The notes beneath the pieces are model-generated. The model worked only from the letters and a program-made list of their open reading frames with translations. It searched no databases and was not told the origin of the DNA. 48,637 bases of DNA. It comes from a virus. How positions within the stretch are numbered: the stretch's first letter is position 1; the number at the start of each line of letters is the position of its first letter. The position numbers and the translations under genes are program-made. This document shows, piece after piece, positions 21,254-29,938 of the stretch. The stretch lies in the IMG/VR virus record IMGVR_UViG_3300028920_000098, positions 1 to 48,637 of that record. One strand, 5' to 3'.

Positions 21254-22303
21254 ATGGCGGAAGACGGCAAGAAGAAGAAAGACGGTGTTGAGGAGACTCC
21301 GACCGAGCCGGATACCGAAGATCCCGGCAAGGACGAACAGGTAGAGGCCGAACAGGCTGAGTTTATGAAGGAGCTCGGCGTGCTCGTCGATACCAAGGTT
21401 GCCGAGAGAGAGCCGAAGGAAGAAATCGAAGAGGGAGATCCGCCAACCGAAGAGCCGGGAGGCGACGAAGATACCGGGGACCAGGACGAAGGTGCGGCCC
21501 CCAAAGACGGACACGAAGACGAGCAAGGTGGCCACGGAGACGAAGAGCCCGTTGTCGATCCAGCCTTGCGCGAACGAGCTGTCCGGGCTGGCTTATCGCT
21601 GGCTGAGGTCGATGCCGTCAAGGACGAAGGGGCATTGACGACGATTGTCGAGCGCATGGAAAGCGCCGGCAAGAAGGCCGAGGATGACAAAGAGCCCTCG
21701 GACGACGGTCCCAGCATGGAGGATCTGCTGGCTGCGATTCCTGAGTTTGACGAGGAGGACTGGGCGCCGGAAACGGTCGAGGCCTTCAAGGCAATCAAGG
21801 ACATCGCTCTTGCCCAGTCGAAGTACATGACGAAGCAGAGCGAAGAGATCGCAAGCCTGCGGGAAACCATGAAGGGACTGCAGGAGAACGTGGCTACCCA
21901 AGCGACTTGGGCAGACGCGAAGTATGCCGATCTTGAGAAAGGCTACGAAGAGACGTTTGGGAAGGGCAACTATGCTGATCTCCCGGAGGGGAAAGAAAAG
22001 GCCGCACGCGACAAGGTGCAGCGGCACATGGATTTCCTGAAGGAAGACGCGAAGAAGGAAGGCAAGCCCCTCTCTCAGAAGGGGCTTTTCGATAAGGCTC
22101 TCGAGACGGCGTTCGGTGATGTTGTGAACAAAGTGAAGGGCAAAAAGCTCAGGGAAGAAGCGGAGAAACGGAAGGCGCGAACTATGACTCAGCCCCGGAC
22201 GACGACTGGAAAGTTTGCTTCGGAGCGTGAGGACTTCGGAACCGGAGATGACCGGAAATCCGACGCGCTGGCCGCCGTCTCCGAACTCTTTGAGGATGCG
22301 TAA
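21254..22303 (+). CDS. Scaffold-like protein
   Basis: From ATG 21254 (GGAGGCAGCAAAC upstream) the product is 349 residues. The first 100 are almost all Glu, Asp, Lys, Pro and Gly. A helical middle follows (EEIASLRETMKGLQENVATQ), with a long charged coiled coil (about 230-310) and a basic tail (TQPRTTTGKFASERED). Highly charged, helical, placed just before the capsid gene and lacking Cys: this is the profile of a scaffolding protein, which guides procapsid assembly and is then removed. Confidence 0.75.
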   Translation: MAEDGKKKKDGVEETPTEPDTEDPGKDEQVEAEQAEFMKELGVLVDTKVAEREPKEEIEEGDPPTEEPGGDEDTGDQDEGAAPKDGHEDEQGGHGDEEPVVDPALRERAVRAGLSLAEVDAVKDEGALTTIVERMESAGKKAEDDKEPSDDGPSMEDLLAAIPEFDEEDWAPETVEAFKAIKDIALAQSKYMTKQSEEIASLRETMKGLQENVATQATWADAKYADLEKGYEETFGKGNYADLPEGKEKAARDKVQRHMDFLKEDAKKEGKPLSQKGLFDKALETAFGDVVNKVKGKKLREEAEKRKARTMTQPRTTTGKFASEREDFGTGDDRKSDALAAVSELFEDA

Positions 22304-22332
22304 GCCCTTTGCGATGAGAAAAGGATAAAGCA

Positions 22333-23376
22333 ATGGGTCAGGTACTTACTCCTGAAAATATGCCTGATGCCGTTATCGCCACTCTGAACAGGCTCAACAA
22401 GGGCAAGTGGATTGGCGAGATGACGGATCTTCAGGAGCACGTTCTTTTTAACCAGATGTGCCGTATGAAGCGCGAGAAGATCAACTCGGGCCGTGGGGTC
22501 ACGGTTCGCTACATCATGGATCATAACCACAGCGCCCAGGTTGTAGGGTTGTTCAACTCGACGGACTTCTCTCGCGACGATGCGATGGTCGAAGGAACTG
22601 TGCCGTGGACATACATGGACGGGAATATGGTGTACGACGAGCGTGAGCCGGACATGAACGCAGGGCCGGAGCAAGTTGTCGATCTGGTCGACGCCGAGAA
22701 CTCTCGGATGTTGACCTCGATGGTTGAACTGGCCGAAGAAAAGTCGTTGGGTATTCCAGACAGCGAGGACGACAACGACACGCCGTTCGGACTCAAATAC
22801 TGGGTCACGAAGAACTCAAGCCTTGGGTTCAACGGTGGGAATCCGACAGGCTTCTCGAGTGGTCGTGCCGGGGTCTCCAGTGGCACCTATACACGGCACA
22901 AGAACTACACTGGTGCATATACGAGCGTTGGGGATACGGACGACACCGGCCTCGTGTACCAGATGGAGAAGGCTGCAGCCATGACCCGCTGGGTACCACC
23001 GGCACCGGAGCCTGGAATGGGTCGTAGCGGTTTTTCGCGATCCATCTATACGAACTGGGACACGATGTACGACCTGAAGAACGTGGCGAAAAGCAACAAC
23101 GACAGCCTCGGATTCGATTTGGCTACGAAGGAGCCGGTCTTCCGTGGTGCTGGAATTACCCACGTGCCGAAGATGGATACTGAGAGCGACAATCCGCTCT
23201 ACATGCTGGACCACAATCACATCTACGCGATATTCCTCAGAAATTGGTTTATGAAGAGGATCAAGGTGCAGCGTTTGTCGAATCAGGTGCATTGCTTCGC
23301 CGTAGTTGTGTCGATGGTATGGAACATAGTTTGTGACGATCTTCGTCGTCAGGCAGTGTTCTATGATGCCAGCTAA
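22333..23376 (+). CDS. Major capsid protein candidate
   Basis: A 347-residue protein after the scaffold, of normal size for an HK97-fold capsid subunit. Features include an N-terminal helical arm (NMPDAVIATLNRLNKGKWIG), a Gly/Asn/Ser-rich loop (SSLGFNGGNPTGFSSGRAG, about 163-181) that may be the E-loop or a surface insertion, and a C-terminal beta-rich domain. Identification is by order; no motif alone proves the fold. A GC-rich hairpin terminator follows, which would raise or isolate capsid expression. Confidence 0.78.
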   Translation: MGQVLTPENMPDAVIATLNRLNKGKWIGEMTDLQEHVLFNQMCRMKREKINSGRGVTVRYIMDHNHSAQVVGLFNSTDFSRDDAMVEGTVPWTYMDGNMVYDEREPDMNAGPEQVVDLVDAENSRMLTSMVELAEEKSLGIPDSEDDNDTPFGLKYWVTKNSSLGFNGGNPTGFSSGRAGVSSGTYTRHKNYTGAYTSVGDTDDTGLVYQMEKAAAMTRWVPPAPEPGMGRSGFSRSIYTNWDTMYDLKNVAKSNNDSLGFDLATKEPVFRGAGITHVPKMDTESDNPLYMLDHNHIYAIFLRNWFMKRIKVQRLSNQVHCFAVVVSMVWNIVCDDLRRQAVFYDAS

Positions 23377-23412
23377 GGACGTTGGCATGTCATTCGTCTG
23401 CCGGGGTGTGGG

Positions 23413-23433
23413 GCCCCATGGTGGGGCTTCTTA
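23413..23433 (+). terminator. Hairpin terminator after the capsid gene
   Basis: GCCCC (23413-23417) and GGGGC (23423-23427) form a stem, possibly extended by flanking G and C, followed by a T-rich stretch (TTCTTACTTT). It is a weak to moderate intrinsic terminator. Confidence 0.45.
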
Positions 23434-23505
23434 CTTTGGCTCTTCTTCCGCGGCGTAACTCTGGCCCCGGGATGAAGGACGAAATCAGAGTTGGAGGAGT
23501 AAAGC

Positions 23506-24579
23506 ATGAGCAATCCTGCTCAGCACATTAACCAGGCGGTGAAGAAGCACAAGAGGGTGTATTTTGTCGGCACGGCGAGCACCTTTTTCAAGCGGGGCAC
23601 TGGGCTCTGCTACAATCGGGACTACGGTACAGCCGGCGATCGTGAACCCTCCCGCGACAAGCGGGTAGAAGTGCCCTCGACCAGCAACAACCGTAACTTC
23701 GCTGGCGTCCTGGACCACGACGTAACGCTGCCGTCAACAGGCAAGGCATGGGTCACGATCAACGAGCCCGGGTCCGTTTGCGATATCGCACTCGGCTCGG
23801 ACGCCACGATCAACACCCCCTACCTCACCTGTTTGGCTGGTGGCGGTGACAATACCTCTCGCTTCTGCGAGAAGGGATTCCTGGGACGCGGGTCTGCAAT
23901 CCCGTTTCAGACCGTCACCGCGATATTGGAAGATGGCACGGACGGGACTGGCTCTCTGGCAACAGATGGCTACACCCTGACCGTTTCTGACTCCAGTGAC
24001 TTCACGGCCGGTGTGGACAAAGTGATGATACTGGCCAGTGAGGACGAGGGATCCAGCAAGATTGCAGCCGTTGGGATCTACGAGATCGACAGCATCACGA
24101 ACGGCACAACCATCGTGATAAACGACGGAGCAACGTCGATCTGTGGAGCTACTCCCGGAGACGCGCTTGCGGTGAGCTACCTTGTCATAGATGGCGACAA
24201 CGACACCTGTCTTGCTCGTCTCTGTGATGGCGAAGAGTCGGGTCTTACCACATGGGTCAGTATTGCCAATGGCGGCGATACGGATGCAGCCCCCATGATG
24301 GGCGGCGTGACCTACTGCGGCCCCGCTGCAACCCTGACGGCTGACTGGGATTTCGATCTGCCGGACGGAACGATTTACGGCGAGAAGATCGGATTCATCG
24401 TCATGGGTGCCCTGACCACGAAGGATGTAACCGTGGATCTGGACACCAATGGCCTTCAGCTTGACGGGTCGGCGTTGGCGGACATCACTGCGATGGATAC
24501 GGCAGCAGACGCCTGTTTCCTCCAGTGGGATGGAATCTGGCGGACCACCGGCATTGTTGGCAATGCCACCGAGGCGTAA
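23506..24579 (+). CDS. Capsid decoration or head-fibre protein candidate
   Basis: A 357-residue beta-rich protein with GGAGGAGTAAAGC before its ATG. It is Asp-, Gly- and Thr-rich, with repeated strand-turn phrases (TAILEDGTDGTGSLATDGYT, EDEGSSKIAAVGIYEIDSIT) and several cysteines. It lies between the capsid gene and the connector genes, bracketed by two terminators. A surface decoration protein fits the location and composition, but no homologue is recognised. Confidence 0.55.
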   Translation: MSNPAQHINQAVKKHKRVYFVGTASTFFKRGTGLCYNRDYGTAGDREPSRDKRVEVPSTSNNRNFAGVLDHDVTLPSTGKAWVTINEPGSVCDIALGSDATINTPYLTCLAGGGDNTSRFCEKGFLGRGSAIPFQTVTAILEDGTDGTGSLATDGYTLTVSDSSDFTAGVDKVMILASEDEGSSKIAAVGIYEIDSITNGTTIVINDGATSICGATPGDALAVSYLVIDGDNDTCLARLCDGEESGLTTWVSIANGGDTDAAPMMGGVTYCGPAATLTADWDFDLPDGTIYGEKIGFIVMGALTTKDVTVDLDTNGLQLDGSALADITAMDTAADACFLQWDGIWRTTGIVGNATEA

Positions 24580-24592
24580 GTCGGGTATTTGC

Positions 24593-24640
24593 GGAGATGG
24601 GGGGGGTGGGTTGTCCTGCCCCCCTAACTCCGTTTCTTTT
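24593..24640 (+). terminator. Rho-independent terminator
   Basis: Outer stem GGAG (24593-24596) with CTCC (24628-24631) and inner GGGGGG (24601-24606) with CCCCCC (24619-24624), followed by GTTTCTTTT. The layout is that of an intrinsic terminator separating head from connector genes. Confidence 0.7.
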
Positions 24641-24660
24641 GGCAGTGGAGGATAGGCAGC

Positions 24661-25074
24661 ATGGCGATGAAAGAGATTGAGCGACAGGTGCTCGACGACT
24701 TTCGACGGATCTTGGGATTGGAACCGGACGCACCAGTACCGAACGCGCTTGAGGAGAAATACAGGACGTATCGACACAGGAAAGACGTCTGCGCCGCTGG
24801 CAATGTTACTCCAAGCGAGTTGATCCTGTTGTCGATGATGATCGAAGACGTAAAGCTGCCCGAAAACGAGGAGCCGCCCGTAGACAAGAGGCGGCCCGCA
24901 GCGGAAAAGGCTGCAATGAAGCCTGGGGACAAGGTGACGACCAAGTGGAAAGGCGAGGCGGTGCCCGGCTGCCTCTATGAGGATCCAGGAGGCGATAAGC
25001 TCCTGGTCAAGATTGCTGGCGACGAGATGAAGTATCGAGAGGTCCTTCGATCCGATACGGAATTGTGCGAGTAG
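24661..25074 (+). CDS. Head-completion accessory protein, unknown
   Basis: This 137-residue protein starts at ATG 24661 (GGAGGATAGGCAGC). It has a helical front half (EIERQVLDDFRRILGLEPDA) and a small beta domain at the end (KPGDKVTTKWKGEAVPGCLYE, about 88-108, like a Tudor or SH3-type strand series). Position between decoration and connector genes suggests a role in head completion. Not recognised as a known family. Confidence 0.6.
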   Translation: MAMKEIERQVLDDFRRILGLEPDAPVPNALEEKYRTYRHRKDVCAAGNVTPSELILLSMMIEDVKLPENEEPPVDKRRPAAEKAAMKPGDKVTTKWKGEAVPGCLYEDPGGDKLLVKIAGDEMKYREVLRSDTELCE

Positions 25075-25095
25075 GTAGACGCAAGGAGGATAGCG

Positions 25096-25875
25096 GTGGC
25101 TGACTCAACACTGTCTCTCACATACGATCACCTTCTGGAGAAGGCCTGCTGGCTGATTTACGGGAAGGCCAGCGATGACGTTACTGACGCCGAAAAGGCG
25201 AAGGCGGACGAGGCGGTAAACGACGGCTATCGACAATTCTTGTATCCGCCGGCAGTGGGGGACATTGCCGAAGGCTATGAGTGGGGGTTCCTACGTCCCA
25301 CCACGACTCTGACAACAACTGCGGACGAAGAGGACCAAGATCTCCCAGACGATTTCGACAGCCTTATCGACGGTTTTACCTACGAGGCCGGGGCACAGAT
25401 GCCTACGGTCCATGCAGACGTAGGGGAAGGCACTATCAGACGACTTCGCGAACAAAGCGATGAGTCGGGCTACCCTCGAGTTGCGGCGATCAGATGGAAG
25501 TCCAGCGACTTGAGCGAGGGCCAGCGGCAAGAAGTCATGTGGTATCCGACCCCTGATGACGAATACACGTTCTCCTACAGATATCAGGCTTTGGTCGACA
25601 AGCTGACCACCGGAAAGTATCCGCTGGGGGCGATGAAGCACGCCGAGACGTTGAGGCTTTCCGTGCTGGCAGCCGCAGAGGCGCAGATGAATGATGAATA
25701 CGGGAAGCACTGGGAGAATTTCCTACACGCCCTGAAGTCTTCGATAAAGAGAGATAACCGCCAAGGTGTGAAGCAGTTTGGAAATGTGGGGACACACGGA
25801 GAATACGAGTCGGGGAGTCGTGTGGGTCTTCGGAACTACACGCTGACCGTGGGCGATGAAGTGATCGAGGGATAG
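25096..25875 (+). CDS. Head-to-tail connector (adaptor) protein
   Basis: The start is GTG 25096 with AAGGAGG upstream. The 259-residue product has a helical opening (TYDHLLEKACWLIYGKASDD), then ADEAVNDGYRQFLYPP (about 37-52) and an EWGFLRPTTTL strand. This combination is seen in podovirus adaptor proteins that bind under the portal. The rest is beta-rich (PRVAAIRWKSSDL, YTFSYRYQALVD) with a C-terminal helical part. It would form the first ring of the tail. Confidence 0.7.
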   Translation: MADSTLSLTYDHLLEKACWLIYGKASDDVTDAEKAKADEAVNDGYRQFLYPPAVGDIAEGYEWGFLRPTTTLTTTADEEDQDLPDDFDSLIDGFTYEAGAQMPTVHADVGEGTIRRLREQSDESGYPRVAAIRWKSSDLSEGQRQEVMWYPTPDDEYTFSYRYQALVDKLTTGKYPLGAMKHAETLRLSVLAAAEAQMNDEYGKHWENFLHALKSSIKRDNRQGVKQFGNVGTHGEYESGSRVGLRNYTLTVGDEVIEG

Positions 25876-25893
25876 CAAGGAAGGCGCTGGCAA

Positions 25894-28611
25894 ATGGCCG
25901 TTATTCACAAGGGACGAGCTCTACTTCGGCGCGTCTGCAAGCTCCTTGGATTCAACGCTGATGCCTTCGATAGCGTCAACCGAGATATCATCTGGGATCA
26001 GGGAAACACTGTTCCTACCGATGAAACAGACGGTTATGGAATCGGCTGCATCTTTCAGCACAGAGATGGTGGCGAAGGGACAGCCGTCTACATCAACGAG
26101 GGGACCGAGGGCTCGTGCGACTTCAACCCAGTGGCATGCCTTACAGCAGCGCAAGAGGCATCGTTTGAAGCGCATCTGGTTGATGGCACGATTCACTTCA
26201 CTGAGGCTAGCATCGACCATACCGCGATACAGAACATCGGCACGAACAGTCACGCCGATCTAGACACGCATATTGCAGACGGCACGTTGCACTTTGTTGA
26301 GGGAGACATTGACCACACAGCCATTCTGAACATCGGCAGCAACACACACGCGCAGATCGATACGCATATCGCGGATGGCACGATTCACTTCGCTGAAGCC
26401 TCGATCGATCATGGAAGCATTGCCGGGCTAGATGATGTGGCGGATCACAGCGGCTATCTTGATCTGGCTGGCACGCGAACGATGACGGGATCTCTTGAAA
26501 TTGAAGGCGATGATATCAGGGAGGTGCGACTCACCACGGGTGCTGCTGTTCCAGGGTGCATCTACTCTGGATATTCATCCCAGGGGTCTCTCTCGAGTCC
26601 GACCGCTATCACTTCCGGAAAATCGATGGCCATTTTGGACGCCTATGGCTACGGGGATTCTGGTTTTCTCCGGGGTGGACGGTTAGCGTTTCTCGCAAAC
26701 GAGACCTTTTCAGATTCAAGTGCGAGAACGACCCTAGACGTGGCATTGAGCGATACTGGAGAGACAATCGCAACATCGCGGTTCCTTTTTAAGCCAGACG
26801 AGATCCTTTCGCGGGAGCCATTCAGGGTCAGGCATGGATATGGTGGTGTAGATAGCTCGTTGACGCTTGAGAACAACCTGGCGTCAATTGCCGGTCGTGG
26901 CATCGACATAGACTTCCAGAGCTCAAGCGACATTGTGGCGAGAATCCGATTTGCAACCCAGACCGCTTCCGACGATGCCGACATGATCTTCTACACGGCT
27001 GACTCCGGAGTATTGGCTGAAGTACTGCGACTAACCAGCGATGGGATCATAGAGGCTTCCGGCAATGTGAATCTTGGCGCCAACGACATTGAGAACGCTG
27101 CCAACGTTGAGCTGGATACGATCTCGGCTGCTACGACGAACCTTACGCTGAGCGACGACATGGTATGCCACGACATCAATGGGATACGCTTTGCCGATCA
27201 GTTTGACGGAGCCTCGGGAGCCGCCAAGATACAGGCAGCGCATGACGATCTGCCGGCTGGTGGCGGAATCATTTTCGCTCCAGCCGGAACATACACTAGC
27301 GGGGCTGATGACTACGTGACGATCAGTAAGAACAACGTCATAGTCTGCGGCGTTGGGGCTAGCACCATCTGTCAGAACGACGTAACGACTGCCAACCGTG
27401 GCTTCTTTTATGTTACTGGAGATCACTGCACTATCCGCGATCTTCGGATTCAGAATAACAATGGGACGCAGTGGTCGGCGGTGATGACTGGAGCAACCGG
27501 CGGTGTCTTTGAAAATATCCGAATCCTGGAGGCTGGGTCTGCGGTAGCTGGGCTCGTTATCAACACTCCGTCTGTAGGGTGCATTGCGCGTGGGTGCCTT
27601 GTAACTGGAATGGCTCGCGGAATCTACGTGTTGGGGTCAGACAACCAGATATATGCTTGCACAATACTCGAGGGTGCCAATCGCGCCATTGACCTGTCGG
27701 CTGCTAGCCGTGGCCTTGTGTCCTCCTGCTACATAGACATGGCTACCGGATACCTGACGGCAATCGAATTGAACAACTCCGACTACTGCAACATCTTCGG
27801 CAACGTGCTTACGTGCACGGCTGGTGGGGCTGGAGAATTCCGAATCAAGATACTGTCCACGTCAACGGATGTGATCGTGTCCGACAACATACTGAAGGGC
27901 ACCGGCACGGACTACGGACAGATATGGAACTATGGGGATAATGTCAAGATTCTCGGCAACCAGACGGACCGGGTCTACATAGAGAGCGCGGCAGACAATT
28001 GCCTTGTGGCTGACAACCACATCTCAAACGACTTCACGATACTGTCGCCCACGAACTTCATGGCGTATGCCAATACTGGCGATACGCTGGCGATGACTGC
28101 TCCCACCTTTGGTGACAACGATCACTACGCCAACCTCGATCTCCACGGGCTTGCGATCATCGACGCTGGCGACGTGGAGCTGGACAGCCTGACGGCGGCG
28201 GGGTCGGCAATCGCAGTAAACAGCACGCTCAACATGGGTGGCAACGGGATTGGGCTTGATGGCGATGGGGATAGCGGACTGCTCTCGCTGGCCGGTAATG
28301 AGGTATCCCTCTACCTCGGGGCTTCCGAAGAGTACACGTTCGAGACTACACAGTTCGATCTCAAGGGAAACAACATTGTCAACGGGACCAGTCCGGTCAA
28401 CTTTCCCTATGGATTCAGGACGATAGTGGCGACGGACAATGTGGCCGATCCGCCTACGGATGCCCAATTAGATACCGCGTTTGGGGCTCCCGCTACGGTG
28501 GGTGATGGCTTTATCGGTGTGCTCGACGACAACAACGCAGAGACGGACAGCTATATTTGCTGGGCCAGAGGATCAAGTTGGTTCTATGCCAAGGGAACAA
28601 TAGCCGCGTAA
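25894..28611 (+). CDS. Tailspike with right-handed beta-helix
   Basis: A 905-residue protein. Residues 10-90 form a Cys-containing anchoring module (RRVCKL, DQGNTVPTDET, GCIFQHRDGGEGTA) shared with the protein at 30155. Residues about 92-180 are three imperfect copies of a unit of about 32 residues with HIADGTIHF. A fibre-like region follows, then a pectate-lyase-like beta-helix entry (AAKIQAAHDDLPAGGGIIFA, about 441-460) and many short repeated strands (VIVCGVGASTI, CTIRDLRIQNNN). The C-terminal 60 residues may be a trimerisation cap. The helix could bind or cleave host surface glycans. No catalytic residues are assignable by eye. Confidence 0.85.
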   Translation: MAVIHKGRALLRRVCKLLGFNADAFDSVNRDIIWDQGNTVPTDETDGYGIGCIFQHRDGGEGTAVYINEGTEGSCDFNPVACLTAAQEASFEAHLVDGTIHFTEASIDHTAIQNIGTNSHADLDTHIADGTLHFVEGDIDHTAILNIGSNTHAQIDTHIADGTIHFAEASIDHGSIAGLDDVADHSGYLDLAGTRTMTGSLEIEGDDIREVRLTTGAAVPGCIYSGYSSQGSLSSPTAITSGKSMAILDAYGYGDSGFLRGGRLAFLANETFSDSSARTTLDVALSDTGETIATSRFLFKPDEILSREPFRVRHGYGGVDSSLTLENNLASIAGRGIDIDFQSSSDIVARIRFATQTASDDADMIFYTADSGVLAEVLRLTSDGIIEASGNVNLGANDIENAANVELDTISAATTNLTLSDDMVCHDINGIRFADQFDGASGAAKIQAAHDDLPAGGGIIFAPAGTYTSGADDYVTISKNNVIVCGVGASTICQNDVTTANRGFFYVTGDHCTIRDLRIQNNNGTQWSAVMTGATGGVFENIRILEAGSAVAGLVINTPSVGCIARGCLVTGMARGIYVLGSDNQIYACTILEGANRAIDLSAASRGLVSSCYIDMATGYLTAIELNNSDYCNIFGNVLTCTAGGAGEFRIKILSTSTDVIVSDNILKGTGTDYGQIWNYGDNVKILGNQTDRVYIESAADNCLVADNHISNDFTILSPTNFMAYANTGDTLAMTAPTFGDNDHYANLDLHGLAIIDAGDVELDSLTAAGSAIAVNSTLNMGGNGIGLDGDGDSGLLSLAGNEVSLYLGASEEYTFETTQFDLKGNNIVNGTSPVNFPYGFRTIVATDNVADPPTDAQLDTAFGAPATVGDGFIGVLDDNNAETDSYICWARGSSWFYAKGTIAA
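26170..26430 (+). repeat. Repeat of about 96 bp encoding HIADGTIHF units
   Basis: Three imperfect in-frame copies of a unit of about 32 residues (DGTIHFTEASIDHTAIQNIG type) follow the anchoring module of the tailspike. They diverge in a few codons, as expected for older duplications, and end with SIDHGSI. Confidence 0.75.
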
Positions 28612-28621
28612 GGAGATAGAG

Positions 28622-28849
28622 ATGGCAAGCATTTTTGACGAGATCCCGGCAATCACGCCGGAGATCACACACTTCAAGGTGGACAGAGGAGAGCTTGGCG
28701 AGGATCTTCCATCGATCAAGTTTCGTGTGCTCGGTCGGAAGCCATGGTATTCGCTGGAATGGTCGGAGTTGAGTGCCGACAGCAAGAGTACGCTGATTGC
28801 GCTTCAGCCGTTGATTAAGGCTGACTACCAAGCGAAAGAAGGGGAGTAG
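28622..28849 (+). CDS. Small virion-region protein of unknown function
   Basis: Seventy-five residues with AAGGAGATAGAG before the ATG. Beta-rich front (ITPEITHFKVDRGEL), KPWYSLEWSELSADSKS in the middle and a helical end. It sits between the tailspike and the holin-like gene. It may be a tailspike chaperone or a lysis regulator, but the sequence does not decide. Confidence 0.58.
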   Translation: MASIFDEIPAITPEITHFKVDRGELGEDLPSIKFRVLGRKPWYSLEWSELSADSKSTLIALQPLIKADYQAKEGE

Positions 28850-28883
28850 TTACGCTCATGGTGAGCGAGAAAAGGAGAGCAGC

Positions 28884-29090
28884 ATGAAGAAGTTGATAGG
28901 GAAGTTGGGAGGCAGGAAGTGGCTCATCTCGTTGGTGAGCGTCCTTTTGGTCGGGCTGAACAGAGTGATCGGCCTGGATCTTTCCGAGACGGCAATCGCG
29001 TCGATTGCTGGTATCGCAGCCGCCCTTGTGCTGGGACAAGGTTTCGCAGACGGTGCAAGCGGTGGAGCGACATCGACGTCAACAGAGTGA
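28884..29090 (+). CDS. Holin-like membrane protein
   Basis: Sixty-eight residues, basic at the N-terminus (MKKLIGKLGGRKW), then two hydrophobic stretches: LISLVSVLLVGLNRVIGL (about 14-31) and AIASIAGIAAALVLGQGFAD (about 37-56). The Ser/Thr-rich C-terminus is hydrophilic. Size, topology and place at the head of a small-gene lysis cluster fit a class II holin, which would make the membrane pore that triggers lysis. AAGGAGAGCAGC precedes the ATG. Confidence 0.7.
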   Translation: MKKLIGKLGGRKWLISLVSVLLVGLNRVIGLDLSETAIASIAGIAAALVLGQGFADGASGGATSTSTE

Positions 29091-29102
29091 GAGGATTCAA
29101 AC

Positions 29103-29216
29103 ATGGCAGCCAGAGGAGTTCCGAAAAGGGATGGCAGCGGTCGCGGCAGGAGAGCGAACCGTGGTAGAGGCGGATGTAAGACGACAAGGGCCACTGGGCG
29201 GGGGCGTTCGCGCTGA
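29103..29216 (+). CDS. Gly/Arg-rich small peptide
   Basis: Thirty-seven residues from ATG 29103: MAARGVPKRDGSGRGRRANR, then GRGGC and an Arg-rich end. I recognise the PKRDGSGxGRRxNxGRGGC pattern from short phage proteins of unknown function. The stop TGA overlaps the ATG of the next gene. There is a weak ribosome site (GAGAGGA, about ten bases upstream). Confidence 0.6.
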   Translation: MAARGVPKRDGSGRGRRANRGRGGCKTTRATGRGRSR

Positions 29217-29437
29217 TGCTGAAACTGATAGGATTGGGTATCCGGGTCTTTTTCATGTGGCTGCAGAACAGGTTCGACCCGGACATGATCCGGTTCCGCG
29301 AGATCACGAGGATCAGGAATGCGACGAAAAGGCAACAGGACAAGATTGAGCGCGCTGTGTCTCGGGGCGATACTGTCGCTATCGCTGATGTTTTCAGGAA
29401 GCTGCGCCCCAAGGACAGTCGTTCTCACGGAGAGTGA
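29216..29437 (+). CDS. Candidate inner-membrane spanin (Rz-like)
   Basis: Seventy-three residues. An N-terminal hydrophobic anchor (LKLIGLGIRVFFMWLQNRF, 2-20) leads into a charged helical domain (REITRIRNATKRQQDKIERA) and a basic end. It overlaps, in another frame, the lipoprotein gene that starts at 29319, which is the classical Rz/Rz1 layout. It is shorter than most Rz proteins. The role, bridging to the outer-membrane partner to fuse membranes at lysis, is inferred from arrangement. Confidence 0.5.
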   Translation: MLKLIGLGIRVFFMWLQNRFDPDMIRFREITRIRNATKRQQDKIERAVSRGDTVAIADVFRKLRPKDSRSHGE

Positions 29438-29609
29438 GCGCGTCTACCAGGTGAAGGACGGCGCGCCAGTCTTCGACGGGCAACCGCACGAGTGGTCGGC
29501 GGTCGAGGGATGGTTTATTATCCCGCCTGGCTACCTGATGCAGTACCTAAAGTGGCTGGCTGCAGAAGAGGCGAAGAGGAACGAGGCGATAGTTCCGGAC
29601 GGGGAGTAG
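29319..29609 (+). CDS. Candidate outer-membrane spanin lipoprotein (Rz1-like)
   Basis: Ninety-six residues. A basic start (MRRKGNRTRL) and hydrophobic helix (SALCLGAILSLSLMFSG) end in a lipobox-type SGSC with Cys29, so a lipoprotein signal peptide is likely. The mature part is RTVVLTESERVYQVKDGAPV, then a Trp/Tyr-rich segment (PHEWSAVEGWFIIPPGYLMQ). It overlaps the preceding gene out of frame by 119 bases. It would sit in the outer membrane and pair with the inner spanin, implying a diderm host. Confidence 0.6.
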   Translation: MRRKGNRTRLSALCLGAILSLSLMFSGSCAPRTVVLTESERVYQVKDGAPVFDGQPHEWSAVEGWFIIPPGYLMQYLKWLAAEEAKRNEAIVPDGE

Positions 29610-29614
29610 TGCCG

Positions 29615-29938
29615 ATGACGCTAACGGGCAACTCGATTGTCGATGGCATCGTGATTACGGCGACGGTCTTAGGCACCGTTGGGGGGGTGTGTGTCACCAT
29701 GTTCAAGATATTCAAGAGCAAGAGCAATGGTGTCTGTAAGGCCGGGAAGGACGAGAAGTGTGCGGACCATGACAAGCGCATCACCGTTGTCGAGCAGGCC
29801 CAGACGCAGATGCTAATTGAGATAAGCGATGTCAAGAGAGAGCAGCGTGACGCTCGGCAGGAGAGACGCGAGGACGCTCGAGATGTCCACAAGAAGTTGG
29901 ACGCGATCATGCGAGACATGAACAGGAGTGGTGGATGA
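29615..29938 (+). CDS. Membrane-anchored coiled-coil protein of the lysis cluster
   Basis: From ATG 29615 (or GTG 29609) about 107 residues. One N-terminal membrane helix (VDGIVITATVLGTVGGVCVT, about 9-28) and a Cys pair (VCKAGKDEKC) are followed by a long charged coiled coil (SDVKREQRDARQERREDARD, about 69-88). The shape recalls XhlA-type lysis proteins or an i-spanin. In the family, such proteins assist holin function. Which one applies here is uncertain. Confidence 0.6.
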   Translation: MTLTGNSIVDGIVITATVLGTVGGVCVTMFKIFKSKSNGVCKAGKDEKCADHDKRITVVEQAQTQMLIEISDVKREQRDARQERREDARDVHKKLDAIMRDMNRSGG

